This document shows, one piece after another, positions 35,833-44,079 of a stretch of DNA of 64,000 nt. Source of the stretch: Bradyrhizobium murdochi (lineage in GTDB: Bacteria > Pseudomonadota > Alphaproteobacteria > Rhizobiales > Xanthobacteraceae); contig NZ_AXAU01000002.1 of assembly GCF_000472965.1 (NCBI RefSeq), forward strand, positions 637,906 to 701,905, written 5' to 3'. Every line of letters begins with the position of its first letter. The stretch's first letter is position 1. A model generated the notes under the pieces. That model was given only the letters and a program-made list of their open reading frames with translations, was not told the DNA's origin and did not search any database. The position numbers and the translations under genes were made by a program.

Positions 35833-36318
35833 ATGACCGAAACACTGCATTGCATCGCCCGGCGGTCCTTCCTCGGCGCGATTGCCGCCGTGCTGGCAGG
35901 CCGGACGATCGCGTCCGCCGCTGCCGCTAATCCTGTCGTGACCGTCCACAAGGATCCGAACTGCGGCTGTTGTTCGGGCTGGGCCGATCATCTGCGCGCG
36001 GCCGGCTTTCCGGTCGAGGTGCATGACTCTGCCGATCTCGCGCCGATCAAGCAGCAGCATGGTATTCCGCCTGAGCTCGCCGCTTGCCACACAGCCGTCG
36101 TAAGCGACTATGCCATCGAAGGACATGTGCCGGCGCTCGCGATCCAGCGGTTGCTGGCGGACCGTCCGAACGCCAAGGGCCTTGCCGTTCCCGGCATGCC
36201 GGTCGGGTCACCCGGAATGGAAGGCGGGGCACCACAACCTTACACAGTCGTGTTGTTCGGGCCGGCCGGGCAGACGCCTTACATGCGCTTCATCGGAACG
36301 CAGAGGATTGACACTTAG
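35833..36318 (+). CDS. DUF411 metal-binding protein (CopG-like)
   Basis: About 161 residues with an exported N-terminus (RRSFLGAIAAVLAGRTIASAAA, twin-arginine-like). DUF411 marks: VTVHKDPNCGCCSGWADHL, the CGCC metal site, and ELAACHTAVV. DUF411 proteins are linked to copper and silver resistance. The start at 35833 follows AAGGTGA by six bases; a GTG at 35824 is also in frame. Last gene of the copper region. Confidence 0.87.
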   Translation: MTETLHCIARRSFLGAIAAVLAGRTIASAAAANPVVTVHKDPNCGCCSGWADHLRAAGFPVEVHDSADLAPIKQQHGIPPELAACHTAVVSDYAIEGHVPALAIQRLLADRPNAKGLAVPGMPVGSPGMEGGAPQPYTVVLFGPAGQTPYMRFIGTQRIDT

Positions 36319-36386
36319 TCCGCAGGATGCGGTAGAGCGAAACGTCACCCGTCGTCTACACTCCATTCAAGAAGGGTGACGGTATC

Positions 36387-36445
36387 GCGGAGTTTATCAT
36401 CGGGCTGGCCGAAGGCCGGACCCGTCCGCTCCGCCAATCCTACGC
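36387..36445. repeat. Partial copy of the repeat at 4018-4072
   Basis: GCGGAGTTTATCATCGGGCT, GGCCGAAGG and CCTACGCTGA match the internal part and right end of the element at 3962-4072 with scattered substitutions. The left arm is not recognisable, so it looks like a decayed copy. Confidence 0.55.
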
Positions 36446-36551
36446 TGACGCGGTACGGGTCCGGAAAAATGCTGTACAAGGCGATGGAGAACGCGCACCG
36501 GTTCGTTGCTGAACATTGGCGCGGCCGAGAAGGCAAGGAAACGAGACGCCC

Positions 36552-37607
36552 GTGGTGCGACGAATTGATGATCAGACCTTTCTGCTCTTGCTGTTTGCCG
36601 TTACGCTGGCATTCGCCTGGATTTTGCAGCCATTCTACGGCGCCGTTCTGTGGGCGATCATCGTAGCCGTCATCTTTGCGCCGGTGAATCGGGCGCTGCT
36701 GCGATCGATGCCCGGCAGGCCGAACCTCGCTGCCCTGGTAACCGTCCTGCTCATCATCGCGATCGTACTCATACCGCTGGCGATGGTTGCGGCCTCCCTG
36801 GTGCAGGAAGCAACGAGCCTTTTTGAGAAGATCAGGTCCGGAGAATATGATTTCGCCGGCTACATCCAGCGTGTCGTCGATGCGCTGCCGGCCTGGGCGA
36901 CCGGTTGGCTGCAGCGGTTCAACCTGACAGATCTTTCAGGGCTTCGCGAAACATTGTCGTCCAGCCTGATGAAGGGCGGTCAGGCCCTGGCTCCCCAAGC
37001 GCTTACCATCGGGATGAACACTTTCGAGTTCGTGATCAGCCTCGGCATCATGTTGTACCTGCTGTTCTTCCTGACGCGCGATGGCAAGGCAGTGGCAGAC
37101 CTGATCAAGCAGGCTGTTCCACTCCACGGCGATCAGAAATCAGCGCTCTTCACCAGGTTCGCCGACGTCGTTCGCGCCACCGTCAAGGGTGGGATCGTGG
37201 TGGCCGTTGTCCAGGGCGCGCTCGGCGGTTTGGCGTTCTGGTTCCTCGGGGTTCACGCGCCGATTTTGTGGGCCGTGCTGATGGCGTTTCTGTCGCTGCT
37301 GCCGGCCATCGGAGCCGCGTTGGTCTGGCTCCCGGTCGCGATTTACTTTCTCGCAACCGGCGCCGTTTGGCAGGGCATCGGGCTGATCGCCTATGGCGTG
37401 CTGATCATTGGCCTGGTGGACAATGTGCTGCGTCCATTCCTTGTCGGCAAGGGTACCAAGCTGCCGGATTACGTTGTGCTGATTTCGACGCTGGGCGGCA
37501 TCGAAGTCTTCGGCCTCAACGGTTTCATCATCGGCCCGCTGATCGCCGCGATCTTCATGGTGAGCTGGGAGATTTTTTCGACGTCCAGGCGCGCGTCGCG
37601 GAACTAA
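36552..37607 (+). CDS. AI-2E family transporter (YdiK/PerM-like)
   Basis: About 351 residues with seven or eight hydrophobic segments and a long soluble loop after the third (EATSLFEKIRSGEYDFAGYIQ). The C-terminal GVLIIGLVDNVLRPFLVGKG and GLNGFIIGPLIAA are family signatures. Substrates vary; some members export autoinducer-2 or act as Na+/H+ antiporters. Start uncertain: GTG at 36552 follows AAGGAA by 11 bases; a TTG at 36516 is upstream. Confidence 0.87.
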   Translation: MVRRIDDQTFLLLLFAVTLAFAWILQPFYGAVLWAIIVAVIFAPVNRALLRSMPGRPNLAALVTVLLIIAIVLIPLAMVAASLVQEATSLFEKIRSGEYDFAGYIQRVVDALPAWATGWLQRFNLTDLSGLRETLSSSLMKGGQALAPQALTIGMNTFEFVISLGIMLYLLFFLTRDGKAVADLIKQAVPLHGDQKSALFTRFADVVRATVKGGIVVAVVQGALGGLAFWFLGVHAPILWAVLMAFLSLLPAIGAALVWLPVAIYFLATGAVWQGIGLIAYGVLIIGLVDNVLRPFLVGKGTKLPDYVVLISTLGGIEVFGLNGFIIGPLIAAIFMVSWEIFSTSRRASRN

Positions 37608-37618
37608 CGGAGAGCGCC

Positions 37619-38323
37619 TTGAACTCCCGCAACTTCCTTGATGCCTTACAGTTCAAATCGCTCTGGGCAACCGGCACGGCAGCCCTAAGCCTCTCCACGG
37701 TTCGGCGCCAACAATATATCCTGCCCGCATCAGGCCCGGATGCGGCTGTGCACTTGTCCCTTGTCGCCCGGCTTCCTCAACAACCCAATTCCGGAATCGG
37801 CAAAGTCCTGGCTGAACTCGAGCGGCTCCATCCTTCGCATCACTATTATCCCTCCGACACCGTCCATGTGACGATCCAAAATTTCGACGACATCAAGGAC
37901 GTCGACCGGGACGAGCTGCTCGCGCGACTCCGGCATCGCATCGGAACGCTTCGTCCCTTCAGCCTAACGGGACACGGCTTGGGCGTTTCGCCCAATTCCG
38001 TCTTCTTGCAGTTGTTTCCCGAAGACGATTCGCTGTGGGGGCTCAGACAACAGCTTACGCGCTCGACCCAGGATCTTTCTTACACGCGAAAAAGAACAGC
38101 CGGCCCGGGCGCATTTCGCGATCTTCTGTTTCGTAGACTTGCCTTTGCGAACCTGATCCGCTTTTCGGGCCCGTTATCTCCTTCTTTCATTCGCGCGATC
38201 GCACGCCATCGCGCGACCTGCTTCGGCCGCTTTACGGTGGAAGCGCTCGAACTCGTGCAAACCGACAGGCTGTTCTCCGCCGCCGGCACCACGGTGATCG
38301 ATCGGATGCCATTGGGCCGGTAG
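37619..38323 (+). CDS. 2'-5' RNA ligase-like (2H phosphoesterase) protein
   Basis: About 234 residues. The first HxT motif is in VHVTIQNF; the second expected HxT near RLAFANLIRFSG is degenerate (no histidine), so catalysis may be lost or the protein belongs to a divergent subgroup. The start is a TTG at 37619 with GGAG seven bases upstream; the frame extends back through the transporter gene as a shadow. It begins 11 bases after the AI-2E transporter stop, suggesting cotranscription. Confidence 0.65.
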   Translation: MNSRNFLDALQFKSLWATGTAALSLSTVRRQQYILPASGPDAAVHLSLVARLPQQPNSGIGKVLAELERLHPSHHYYPSDTVHVTIQNFDDIKDVDRDELLARLRHRIGTLRPFSLTGHGLGVSPNSVFLQLFPEDDSLWGLRQQLTRSTQDLSYTRKRTAGPGAFRDLLFRRLAFANLIRFSGPLSPSFIRAIARHRATCFGRFTVEALELVQTDRLFSAAGTTVIDRMPLGR

Positions 38324-38348
38324 TGCCGAGGCCGGCCCGCACGAACGC

Positions 38349-38432
38349 GTAGGATGGGTGGAGCACAGCGATACCCATCAATCGCATGCCATCAAAGGAG
38401 CGATGGGTATCGCTTCGCTCCACCCACCCTAC
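38349..38432. repeat. REP-like palindromic element
   Basis: GTAGGATGGGTGGAGC and GCTCCACCCACCCTAC flank CGATACCCATC and GATGGGTATCG. It matches the element at 35717-35796 and lies between converging genes. Confidence 0.78.
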
Positions 38433-38442
38433 ATTCCGTTCC

Positions 38443-39285
38443 CTACCCCAGCTCGAAGCTGGTCACACCGAACACCCGCTCCAGCCGCAGTGGCGGGATT
38501 GCGCCGGTATACATGCGCGCCGTCTCGAACACCGGCGCGAGCCCAAAACCTTCCGCCAGTGCGACCGCGTCGCGGTTGATGCTGGGCACGTCCAGAAACA
38601 TCTCGCCGCCGCCCACCTTGGCGAGCAAGGCGGACAACACCGCTTCGGCCGTAGCGCGGTCGTCGGCCACCAGCGGCCCGATCTTAAACCCCTTCCGGCA
38701 CGGCCGGATCACACCCCAGCCCGCAAGCCGTCCATCGCGCATGACCGCGCACCCGACATGCCCGGGCGAGCCGATCCAGGCCCGCAGGAACGCCGGCCGC
38801 CGCGCCGGAAACACCGTCGCGTCGTCTGCTTCCACGTCAGCCAGCGGGACTTCGCTCAGGTCAATCACCCCGGCCTTCGCCGCGCTCGGTGCTGTGACGA
38901 TACCGCCAAAGCGGACGTTGGCGTAAGCTAGCTCGAATCCGGACTTCCTGTAATTGTCCTGCTGCGCCGTCACGCCATCGAGTCCGATCACACGCGCGCC
39001 GGCATGTGCGATGGCTGCATTCCAAATCCGCAAGCCGTAACCTTTGCCGCGCAAATCTGCCCGCACGATGTAAAAGCCAAGAAAGGAAAAGCCCGCGCTG
39101 TAATTGACGCAGGACACAGTCGCGACAGCCGCACCATCGATCTCGCCGATGAAAAAGCCCTTTGGATCAACAGACGCAAAGCAGGCGTCATCGGCAAGAC
39201 CCGGATTCCAGCCTTCAGCCGCGGCCCAGTCGATTGCGATCGATATCTCGTCGCGCCGCATCGTGCGGATGGTGAAGTCGTTCAT
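38443..39285 (-). CDS. GNAT-family N-acetyltransferase (tandem domain)
   Basis: 280 residues. The N-terminal GNAT has motif A VRADLRGKGYGLRIWNAAI, binding acetyl-CoA. The C-terminal half, from about residue 145 (DDATVFPARRPAFLRAWIG to the SFELG end), resembles the acetyltransferase-like domain YitH/HolE type. The acceptor is unknown. The start at 39285 (MNDFTIR) is preferred to the longer frame. Confidence 0.88.
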   Translation of the reverse strand: MNDFTIRTMRRDEISIAIDWAAAEGWNPGLADDACFASVDPKGFFIGEIDGAAVATVSCVNYSAGFSFLGFYIVRADLRGKGYGLRIWNAAIAHAGARVIGLDGVTAQQDNYRKSGFELAYANVRFGGIVTAPSAAKAGVIDLSEVPLADVEADDATVFPARRPAFLRAWIGSPGHVGCAVMRDGRLAGWGVIRPCRKGFKIGPLVADDRATAEAVLSALLAKVGGGEMFLDVPSINRDAVALAEGFGLAPVFETARMYTGAIPPLRLERVFGVTSFELG

Positions 39286-39349
39286 GAAAGCGATCCTCGA
39301 GCCGTCATTGCGAGGAGCCAACGGCTGGGCATTCACATTCAACTGCCAG

Positions 39350-39378
39350 ACTGCGTGATTGCGATCGCATCACGCAGT
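39350..39378. repeat. Near-perfect palindrome upstream of the GNAT gene
   Basis: ACTGCGTGATTGCGA faces TCGCATCACGCAGT with a single bulged T. The preceding GTCATTGCGAGGAGC (from 39305) resembles the common Bradyrhizobium GTCATTGCGAG repeat, so this is probably a repeat remnant. Confidence 0.55.
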
Positions 39379-39528
39379 GTTCCTCAACTCACGATGCCGA
39401 CACGCGAATGTGTGCGCAGTCCTGAAATGGCACACTTCTTCGCGCAAAATATCATTGCGCACTTCGATTTGTTTAGCGAAAATTAACCACGCTGGCTGGC
39501 GCGGCTTGAGTAGTTGGAGGCTTCACAC

Positions 39529-39939
39529 ATGTACCGATCATCGCTCACGCTGGCTTTCGTCGTCCTGTGTTCCGGGGCTGCCGCGGCCAGCGATCTGTCG
39601 TCATCCGTCTACGTCGCGCCAGGCGGAATCTACGCGCCCTCCGCAAACATCAATGTGCGCCCGCGACCGGCTTATCGGCCGTACGCGGAACCCGATTACC
39701 GATATCGCTCTTACGGTGACCCCGCCTACCGCGCACCGGCAGCGGTCTATGGCGAGTACGGACCCGCCTACGCCGCGCGGCCGGTCTATGTCGAACGCGC
39801 GCCAGTCTATCGCGAACGCTACTACGCGCAGGAATACGACTATGCGGGCGAATACGCGCCGCGACCGCCGCTGCCCGTGCCCCATCGTGCGCGGGCGCGA
39901 TGCGACGACGGTTATGGCGGGTGGAGCTATTGCGACTAG
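39529..39939 (+). CDS. Tyr/Pro-rich secreted protein
   Basis: 136 residues: signal peptide (SLTLAFVVLCSGAAAASD), then a Tyr, Pro, Arg and Ala-rich region with irregular repeats (YRPYAEPDYRYRSYGDPAYR) and a C-terminal CDDGYGGWSYCD that could form one disulfide. GGAGG precedes the ATG. No domain recognised; may be an envelope-associated disordered protein. Confidence 0.7.
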   Translation: MYRSSLTLAFVVLCSGAAAASDLSSSVYVAPGGIYAPSANINVRPRPAYRPYAEPDYRYRSYGDPAYRAPAAVYGEYGPAYAARPVYVERAPVYRERYYAQEYDYAGEYAPRPPLPVPHRARARCDDGYGGWSYCD

Positions 39940-39967
39940 AGCGCGCGGCGCGCAGGTTCGTTGCCAC

Positions 39968-40121
39968 GTAGCGCGCCGGATGGGTAGAGCGACTTGTCCG
40001 CCGGCCTGTCCGCCGTAGCTCGCCAGAGCGAAGGCGGAAGCTTGCCAGAGCGTGGAAGCGATGCCCGTCCGCGCACGCGATTGATGCGTTTCGATTTCGC
40101 TCTACCGATCCAACGCGCTAC
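39968..40121. repeat. Long REP-like inverted repeat
   Basis: GTAGCGCGccGGATgGGTAGAGCG faces CGCTCTACCgATCCaaCGCGCTAC (case shows mismatches), with CGCCAGAGCG/GCCAGAGCG repeats inside. Its right end overlaps the last bases of the Imm11-like gene. Confidence 0.65.
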
Positions 40122-40657
40122 GGCCAGAGCTGGATAAATTCGGGTCCACGCAACCCGGCAGTTTTCACCACACTGACGAATTCGTCGCCCAAGAATAACG
40201 GGCCGCGTAGCAGCTGCGGCACCTTGAACACCGCTAGCCCCTCCGTCAGGTTGGGCCGGAATACGTAACGTTCGACATCAAGAATGTCTCCATCATCGAA
40301 CCGCACCAGCTCCGATTTTTCCTCATCAAGCGCGTCAACCACCGTTAGCACGTTGAACAGCCACAGGTCCGCGTCCGGACATGCCAGCGGCAGGAGTTCG
40401 CCGGAACGGTCCAACAGCGGCGCCAGCACCTTGACCGCATGCTCGCGAAGCACCAGCACGTGGCCGCCAAGCCAGGGGAGGTCCGCCTCAGCCCGCGGCT
40501 CACCTTCGTCGTCCACCAAGAGCCTGGCCACCGGCATCGGTCGCCAGCTAGCTCGGCGGGCAGTCCCATCCAGCCTCCACAGGTACTCGTGATCGCTCTC
40601 GTGCACCGGAAGCACCCACTCCAAATTCGGGCGAACCCGCGGCTCGTAGATCCTCAA
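40118..40657 (-). CDS. Imm11 / DUF1629 immunity-type protein (orphan)
   Basis: 179 residues from a TTG start with GGGAGGAAG six bases upstream. The second half fits DUF1629 (MXAN_0049-type immunity, Imm11): NVLTVVDALDEEKSEL, then FKVPQLLRGPLFLGDEFV and an end in GPEFIQLWP. Such proteins neutralise toxins of contact-dependent or polymorphic systems. No toxin or secretion gene is adjacent, so this is an orphan, perhaps giving protection against neighbours. Confidence 0.7.
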   Translation of the reverse strand: MRIYEPRVRPNLEWVLPVHESDHEYLWRLDGTARRASWRPMPVARLLVDDEGEPRAEADLPWLGGHVLVLREHAVKVLAPLLDRSGELLPLACPDADLWLFNVLTVVDALDEEKSELVRFDDGDILDVERYVFRPNLTEGLAVFKVPQLLRGPLFLGDEFVSVVKTAGLRGPEFIQLWP

Positions 40658-40861
40658 GACTTCCTCCCGATCAAGAGTGCTCTTCCGAGAACTTACAATT
40701 GCGTAATATTATTGAAGGCAAGCACGTTTGCACCATGTAGGTGACAGGCGGAAGCGTTGAAATCCGCCCTTCAACTGAAGCCCAGCGGCCGTGCTCAGTG
40801 AGCTGGGTCCTTTGATTTTCTGTATCTGGCCCGCCTCAATTGGCCTCAGAGGCAAACTACG

Positions 40862-41158
40862 ATGAGCGGTATAAGACAAAACCGCGGCCGCCACTGGTCG
40901 GACGAGGGCGACAATCTGCTGCGCTCTATGTCACCGGCAGGAAAGAGCCTCACCATTATGACGGTGAAGCTCGATCGGCCGATGACATCGATCAGAGCGT
41001 GCGCCGACGATCTCCGTATCGGGATCCCCGGAACCGAGATCGGGTGGCGCAAGCGCAGAAGAGGTGATCAGCGGAATGCGCGAGCCCGCGAATGCCAAAG
41101 CATGCGGCCTCTATCCCTGCTGATTCCGTGCAAGGGCCTCAGCTCCGTCAGGAGTTGA
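40862..41158 (+). CDS. Small HTH-like (SANT/Myb-type) hypothetical protein
   Basis: Up to 98 residues. The first 65 residues have a small-HTH pattern (HWSDEGDNLLRSMSPAGKS, then LDRPMTSIRACADDLRIG and WRKRRRGD), similar to short Bradyrhizobium proteins with a Myb/SANT-like unit. The last 30 residues read into a terminator stem and look non-conserved, so the original stop may have been lost. Real but possibly decayed gene. Confidence 0.5.
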   Translation: MSGIRQNRGRHWSDEGDNLLRSMSPAGKSLTIMTVKLDRPMTSIRACADDLRIGIPGTEIGWRKRRRGDQRNARARECQSMRPLSLLIPCKGLSSVRS

Positions 41159-41172
41159 GGTCCTTGCTTTTC
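41130..41172 (+). terminator. Rho-independent terminator
   Basis: A 17-bp stem with two mismatches (GCAAGGGCCTCAGCTCC against GGAGTTGAGGTCCTTGC, loop GTCA) is followed by TTTTC. It ends the transcript of the small HTH-like gene. Confidence 0.75.
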
Positions 41173-41424
41173 AACGCATGTGGATAAATGCCGGCGAAGT
41201 GCTTCCGGTAACTTCCGGCCAGTCATCAGACATGCGCCAAGCTGCCACTCCGACGCACACAGTGAGCATCAGGGACATCACGAGCAGAAGCATAAAGGAA
41301 AACTGGCTCAACTTCCTTGCCCCGCAAACCAGACTCAAATTTTGAGGAAACCAGCACGGACTGCCGAGTCGGACAACGCAGTTAGGCTGACCTAAGTCGA
41401 GTTTTCCCCAGGCGGGATTTTTTG

Positions 41425-41590
41425 GCGAGATCTCGCGCTGCGCGCATGTCACCTTTACCCAGTTGTTGCCTCGTCCAGATGCATATCCGCTATCGCTTCG
41501 ACGCGACGGCTTCGAGCCCGACCTTGCAGGCATGCGCGAACATGGTGCGGCCATCGACTTCAAAACTTGCAGACATAGTCCGGGCATCTG
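41425..41590 (-). pseudogene. Remnant of ATP-dependent DNA ligase D domain
   Basis: On the minus strand one frame reads FEVDGRTMFAHACKVGLEAV then ASKR and stops; the next frame continues SDSGYASGRGNNWVKVTC then AQRE. Joined, this matches the LigD ligase segment (FxxDGxxxFxHACKLGLEGIVSKR, DxPYxSGRSxxWxKxKC). Only about 55 codons remain, with a frameshift near 41500, so it is a dead fragment of a bacterial NHEJ ligase gene. Flanking DNA shows no Ku or other NHEJ gene. Confidence 0.72.
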
Positions 41591-41727
41591 AGTTCAGAAA
41601 ACAGTCACTCGCTGCCGAAGACAGCCCGATCTTTCTACCTCGCCGCAAGATGGCGGCTTGAAAGGTCGCAACCACAACAATCACCGCCACAATCCGTCTG
41701 CGCCCAGTAGACCAAGTTCCTACACAG

Positions 41728-41752
41728 GGTTTGGCAGGGCTCCTGCCAAACC
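41728..41752. terminator. Perfect 11-bp hairpin
   Basis: GGTTTGGCAGG-GCT-CCTGCCAAACC, followed by an A-rich tract, and enclosed by CCAAGTTCC (41712) and GGAACTTTGG (41770). It could be a terminator or a structured leader for the gene starting at 41858. The rest of 41173-41857 holds only the ligase remnant. Confidence 0.45.
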
Positions 41753-41857
41753 TTGAAATAAAAATTGATGGAACTTTGGAAAAAAGCGGGGAAAAAACCC
41801 AAATGGGGTCTTGATTTGCCTTCTTTCTTTAGCCGGGGCGCTCTGTGAGTAACGCGT

Positions 41858-42046
41858 ATGACAGATCAACAATTGGCTATTCAGGCGATTGGCGAGGCGC
41901 AACTCATACTGGAAGAATACCTGCAACCTCGGCCGCAGAACAATGAGCGTATTCTCGACAAGCTCGTAGAAGTTCTCGAACGTCCCGATGTGATGGTTGC
42001 TGTGAGCCGCTTGCAGCAACGTAGTGGCCTCGAGCCACGCAAATGA
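41858..42046 (+). CDS. Small conserved-looking hypothetical protein
   Basis: 62 residues, mostly helical and acidic (AIGEAQLILEEYLQPRP, then ILDKLVEVLERPDVMVAVSRL). It resembles short Bradyrhizobium proteins of the same length and pattern, none with a function. Its stop overlaps the start of the next gene (ATGA), so they form a pair. Confidence 0.65.
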   Translation: MTDQQLAIQAIGEAQLILEEYLQPRPQNNERILDKLVEVLERPDVMVAVSRLQQRSGLEPRK

Positions 42047-42453
42047 CCAAGCAGCTTTCATCAATAACGCTGACGGCTTTTGTTGCTGCGCTGTTATTGT
42101 TGGGAACGCCAGGCGCGGGAGCGAAACAGCAATGCAGCGCCGCTATGCCGTCAAATCCGAACGGAAAATGGTGGTCGTATCGTCTCATCGACGGACGAAA
42201 ATGCTGGTACGAAGGCAAGCCCGGGCTTTCAAAAGCGTTGTTGGAATGGCCCAAGGGCGTGGCCGCGCAACCGTCGCGCAAGGATATTGTGAACGCAGTC
42301 TCGCAGAAGCGCGGCAATCTATTAGACACACAAGCCTGGGCACCGAAAGAAGCCGTACAAGCGTGGGCACCGGAGGAAGCCGTGCAAGCGCGGAATGATG
42401 TCCCTGACACTTTTGATGCGTTATGGAGCGGAAGGATCTGGCTTTTAGATTAG
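42043..42453 (+). CDS. Secreted protein with C..WxYR..GRKCW motif
   Basis: 136 residues: signal peptide (LTAFVAALLLLGTPGAGA), then QQCSAAMP and WWSYRLIDGRKCWYEG, giving two cysteines that could pair. The C-terminal part has a short repeat AWAPKEAVQ/AWAPEEAVQ. The same C-N(10-13)-WxYRxxxGRxCW(F/Y) module occurs in the protein at 42752, so the two are paralogues in that part. No known domain name. Confidence 0.65.
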   Translation: MTKQLSSITLTAFVAALLLLGTPGAGAKQQCSAAMPSNPNGKWWSYRLIDGRKCWYEGKPGLSKALLEWPKGVAAQPSRKDIVNAVSQKRGNLLDTQAWAPKEAVQAWAPEEAVQARNDVPDTFDALWSGRIWLLD

Positions 42454-42563
42454 AAAATTGACGGTTCGCTTGGTTCTTGGCCTCGGCTTTTGTGCTCACT
42501 GGACGCGTTCTTGGAACCAGTGTGCGCTTTATCTTACGTGAGTCGCCCTTAGAGGAGGCTGCG

Positions 42564-42755
42564 GTGAGTAACGTACGAGATGCGAGCGACGCCGGGCGGT
42601 GTCATCCGCCTCATCATCCAACTTGCAATCATTGCGGCGGCATCGCGCGGCCCGTGGTGATCCTCGACAGTCGCCAGGGCAAGAGCTTTCGCCTCCTCCG
42701 CTGCCTTAGCTGCGAGAAAATGGATTGGGCTGAGGAGCAGCAACTCCCGCATTAA
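42564..42755 (+). CDS. Small zinc-ribbon-like protein
   Basis: 63 residues from a GTG with GAGGAGG upstream. Two CxxC pairs, CNHC (21-24) and CLSC (47-50), with His-rich HPPHHP before them, indicate a single zinc ribbon. It ends overlapping the stop of the convergent gene. Function unknown; similar short zinc ribbons are common in Bradyrhizobium. Confidence 0.68.
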   Translation: MSNVRDASDAGRCHPPHHPTCNHCGGIARPVVILDSRQGKSFRLLRCLSCEKMDWAEEQQLPH

Positions 42756-43522
42756 TCGCGCAACAGCACGGCCTCGCGAAGGGTCCGGCTCGAGGCTAAG
42801 ACGGAGGCGAGCCCCAGCGCCATCAGCAGCGCGCCAAGCCAGGTTGCCATCCAGCCCCACCCGTCTTCAGCCGCCTCGGCGATCGGAGAGGCGACCGGCG
42901 CGGCCGGAGGCACGGAAACCGCAACCGCCTCGCTTGGCGCCGGTGCGGCTGCCAGAAGTGTCGCTGCGTCGAGCCTGCGCGGCGCGGGGTGGTCAGGCGT
43001 GGGCTGGTCAGGCGTGAGCTGATCGGTCGCGCGGCTGGCGACAGGTGTCGGCGGCACGAAGGCTGCGGTCTCCGTAGCCGGGACGGAAGCGGCATCGACC
43101 ACCTTGAGCTCGGGCGCGGGTTGCGTCGGCTGAGACGTTTCCGCCGGTGCGGAGCGCAGCAGCTCCGCACGCGCATCCATGACCGCCTTCTGCTTGGCCC
43201 GCGCGGCCTCATTCTCCTCAACAGTGACACGAGGTTTCGCGGCGCGATTACGAACCTGCTTCACCGTCGTGGTTCCCTCAGCAGCCTGGAACCAGCATTT
43301 GCGGCGCCCCTCAGTACGATAGACCCAGCGCTGACCTTCCGCCGTCGACGTACCGGGTCGTGGCAAGCACTCGCTTTCCTTTTCCGCGGGAGCAGGCGCA
43401 GTGGCTGTCTGGGGAGGAGAGACATTGAACAAGTCTGCAAGCGGATTCGAAGATGCAGGCGAAGCCGGGAGACTTGCGAGAAGGACAAAAGCGGCGATGC
43501 AAGATCGCAAATGACCGGACAT
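42752..43522 (-). CDS. Membrane-anchored secreted protein with WxYR..GRRKCWF motif
   Basis: About 256 residues: signal peptide (RSCIAAFVLLASLPASPASS), motif ECLPRPG and RWVYRTEGRRKCWFQAA (about 55-85), a long Ala/Pro/Thr-rich linker with a DQLTPDQPTPDHPAP repeat, and a C-terminal membrane segment (WMATWLGALLMALGLASVL). The N-terminal module is shared with the protein at 42043. Layout suggests a periplasmic domain tethered to the inner membrane. Confidence 0.72.
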   Translation of the reverse strand: MSGHLRSCIAAFVLLASLPASPASSNPLADLFNVSPPQTATAPAPAEKESECLPRPGTSTAEGQRWVYRTEGRRKCWFQAAEGTTTVKQVRNRAAKPRVTVEENEAARAKQKAVMDARAELLRSAPAETSQPTQPAPELKVVDAASVPATETAAFVPPTPVASRATDQLTPDQPTPDHPAPRRLDAATLLAAAPAPSEAVAVSVPPAAPVASPIAEAAEDGWGWMATWLGALLMALGLASVLASSRTLREAVLLRD

Positions 43523-43728
43523 GAGAATCACCCCAGTGTTGCGCCCTCCCCGCACCGACCTTTGGCCGCGACCTGGGTCATAATGAGACTCAAATCCGGC
43601 AAGGCGGTGGATTCATTCTGGCTTGGGAAACGAGACCGTGGCGCGAGTGCCGGGCAGCCGCGCGAACGGCGTGCAAGGTGGACTTCCTGCTCGTCTCGAA
43701 CCTCGATGGATCGTTGAAACTCAGGAAG

Positions 43729-44079
43729 TCATGTTGCTGACAGCATCGATGTGGCAGGGACAGCCCCCATGCACTGCTGCACCTCGTTCGGCACGTTATA
43801 GTGGCGCATGATAGGGCGGCTGTCGCGCAAGCCGCACGCCTCTCGTTGCACCACGAACATCCAGAGCGCGTGGCCGGCCTCCATCACCAGGATGCGCCGT
43901 GCCTGCTGCGCTGACGCCGGCGCGCCCGAGCGTGGATGAGTGGAATCGAACTCCCGCAGCCTGGCGAGGGCCGCTTCCAGCGCTCGCCCCATTCGTCCGA
44001 GCGCAACGGCCTGGTCCTGGGCGATCTCATAGTTGAGAACGTCGACGGGAGTGCGATCAAGGCGAAAATCGCGGGACAT
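43729..44079 (-). CDS. DUF6665-like hypothetical protein
   Basis: About 116 residues starting MSRDFRLDRTPVDVLNYE. Helical, with ARRILVMEAGHALWMFVVQRE and a C-terminal RDSRPIMRHYNVPNEV that I associate with small rhizobial proteins of the DUF6665 type. Function unknown. The longer frame to 44115 has no ribosome-binding site either; the start choice rests on sequence pattern. Confidence 0.65.
   Translation of the reverse strand: MSRDFRLDRTPVDVLNYEIAQDQAVALGRMGRALEAALARLREFDSTHPRSGAPASAQQARRILVMEAGHALWMFVVQREACGLRDSRPIMRHYNVPNEVQQCMGAVPATSMLSAT

Noticed and set aside
40779..40822. Hairpin CCCAGC/GCTGGG with TTTGATTTTC as a terminator for an upstream rightward gene
   Set aside because: The stem is short with a long loop and there is no rightward gene just upstream.
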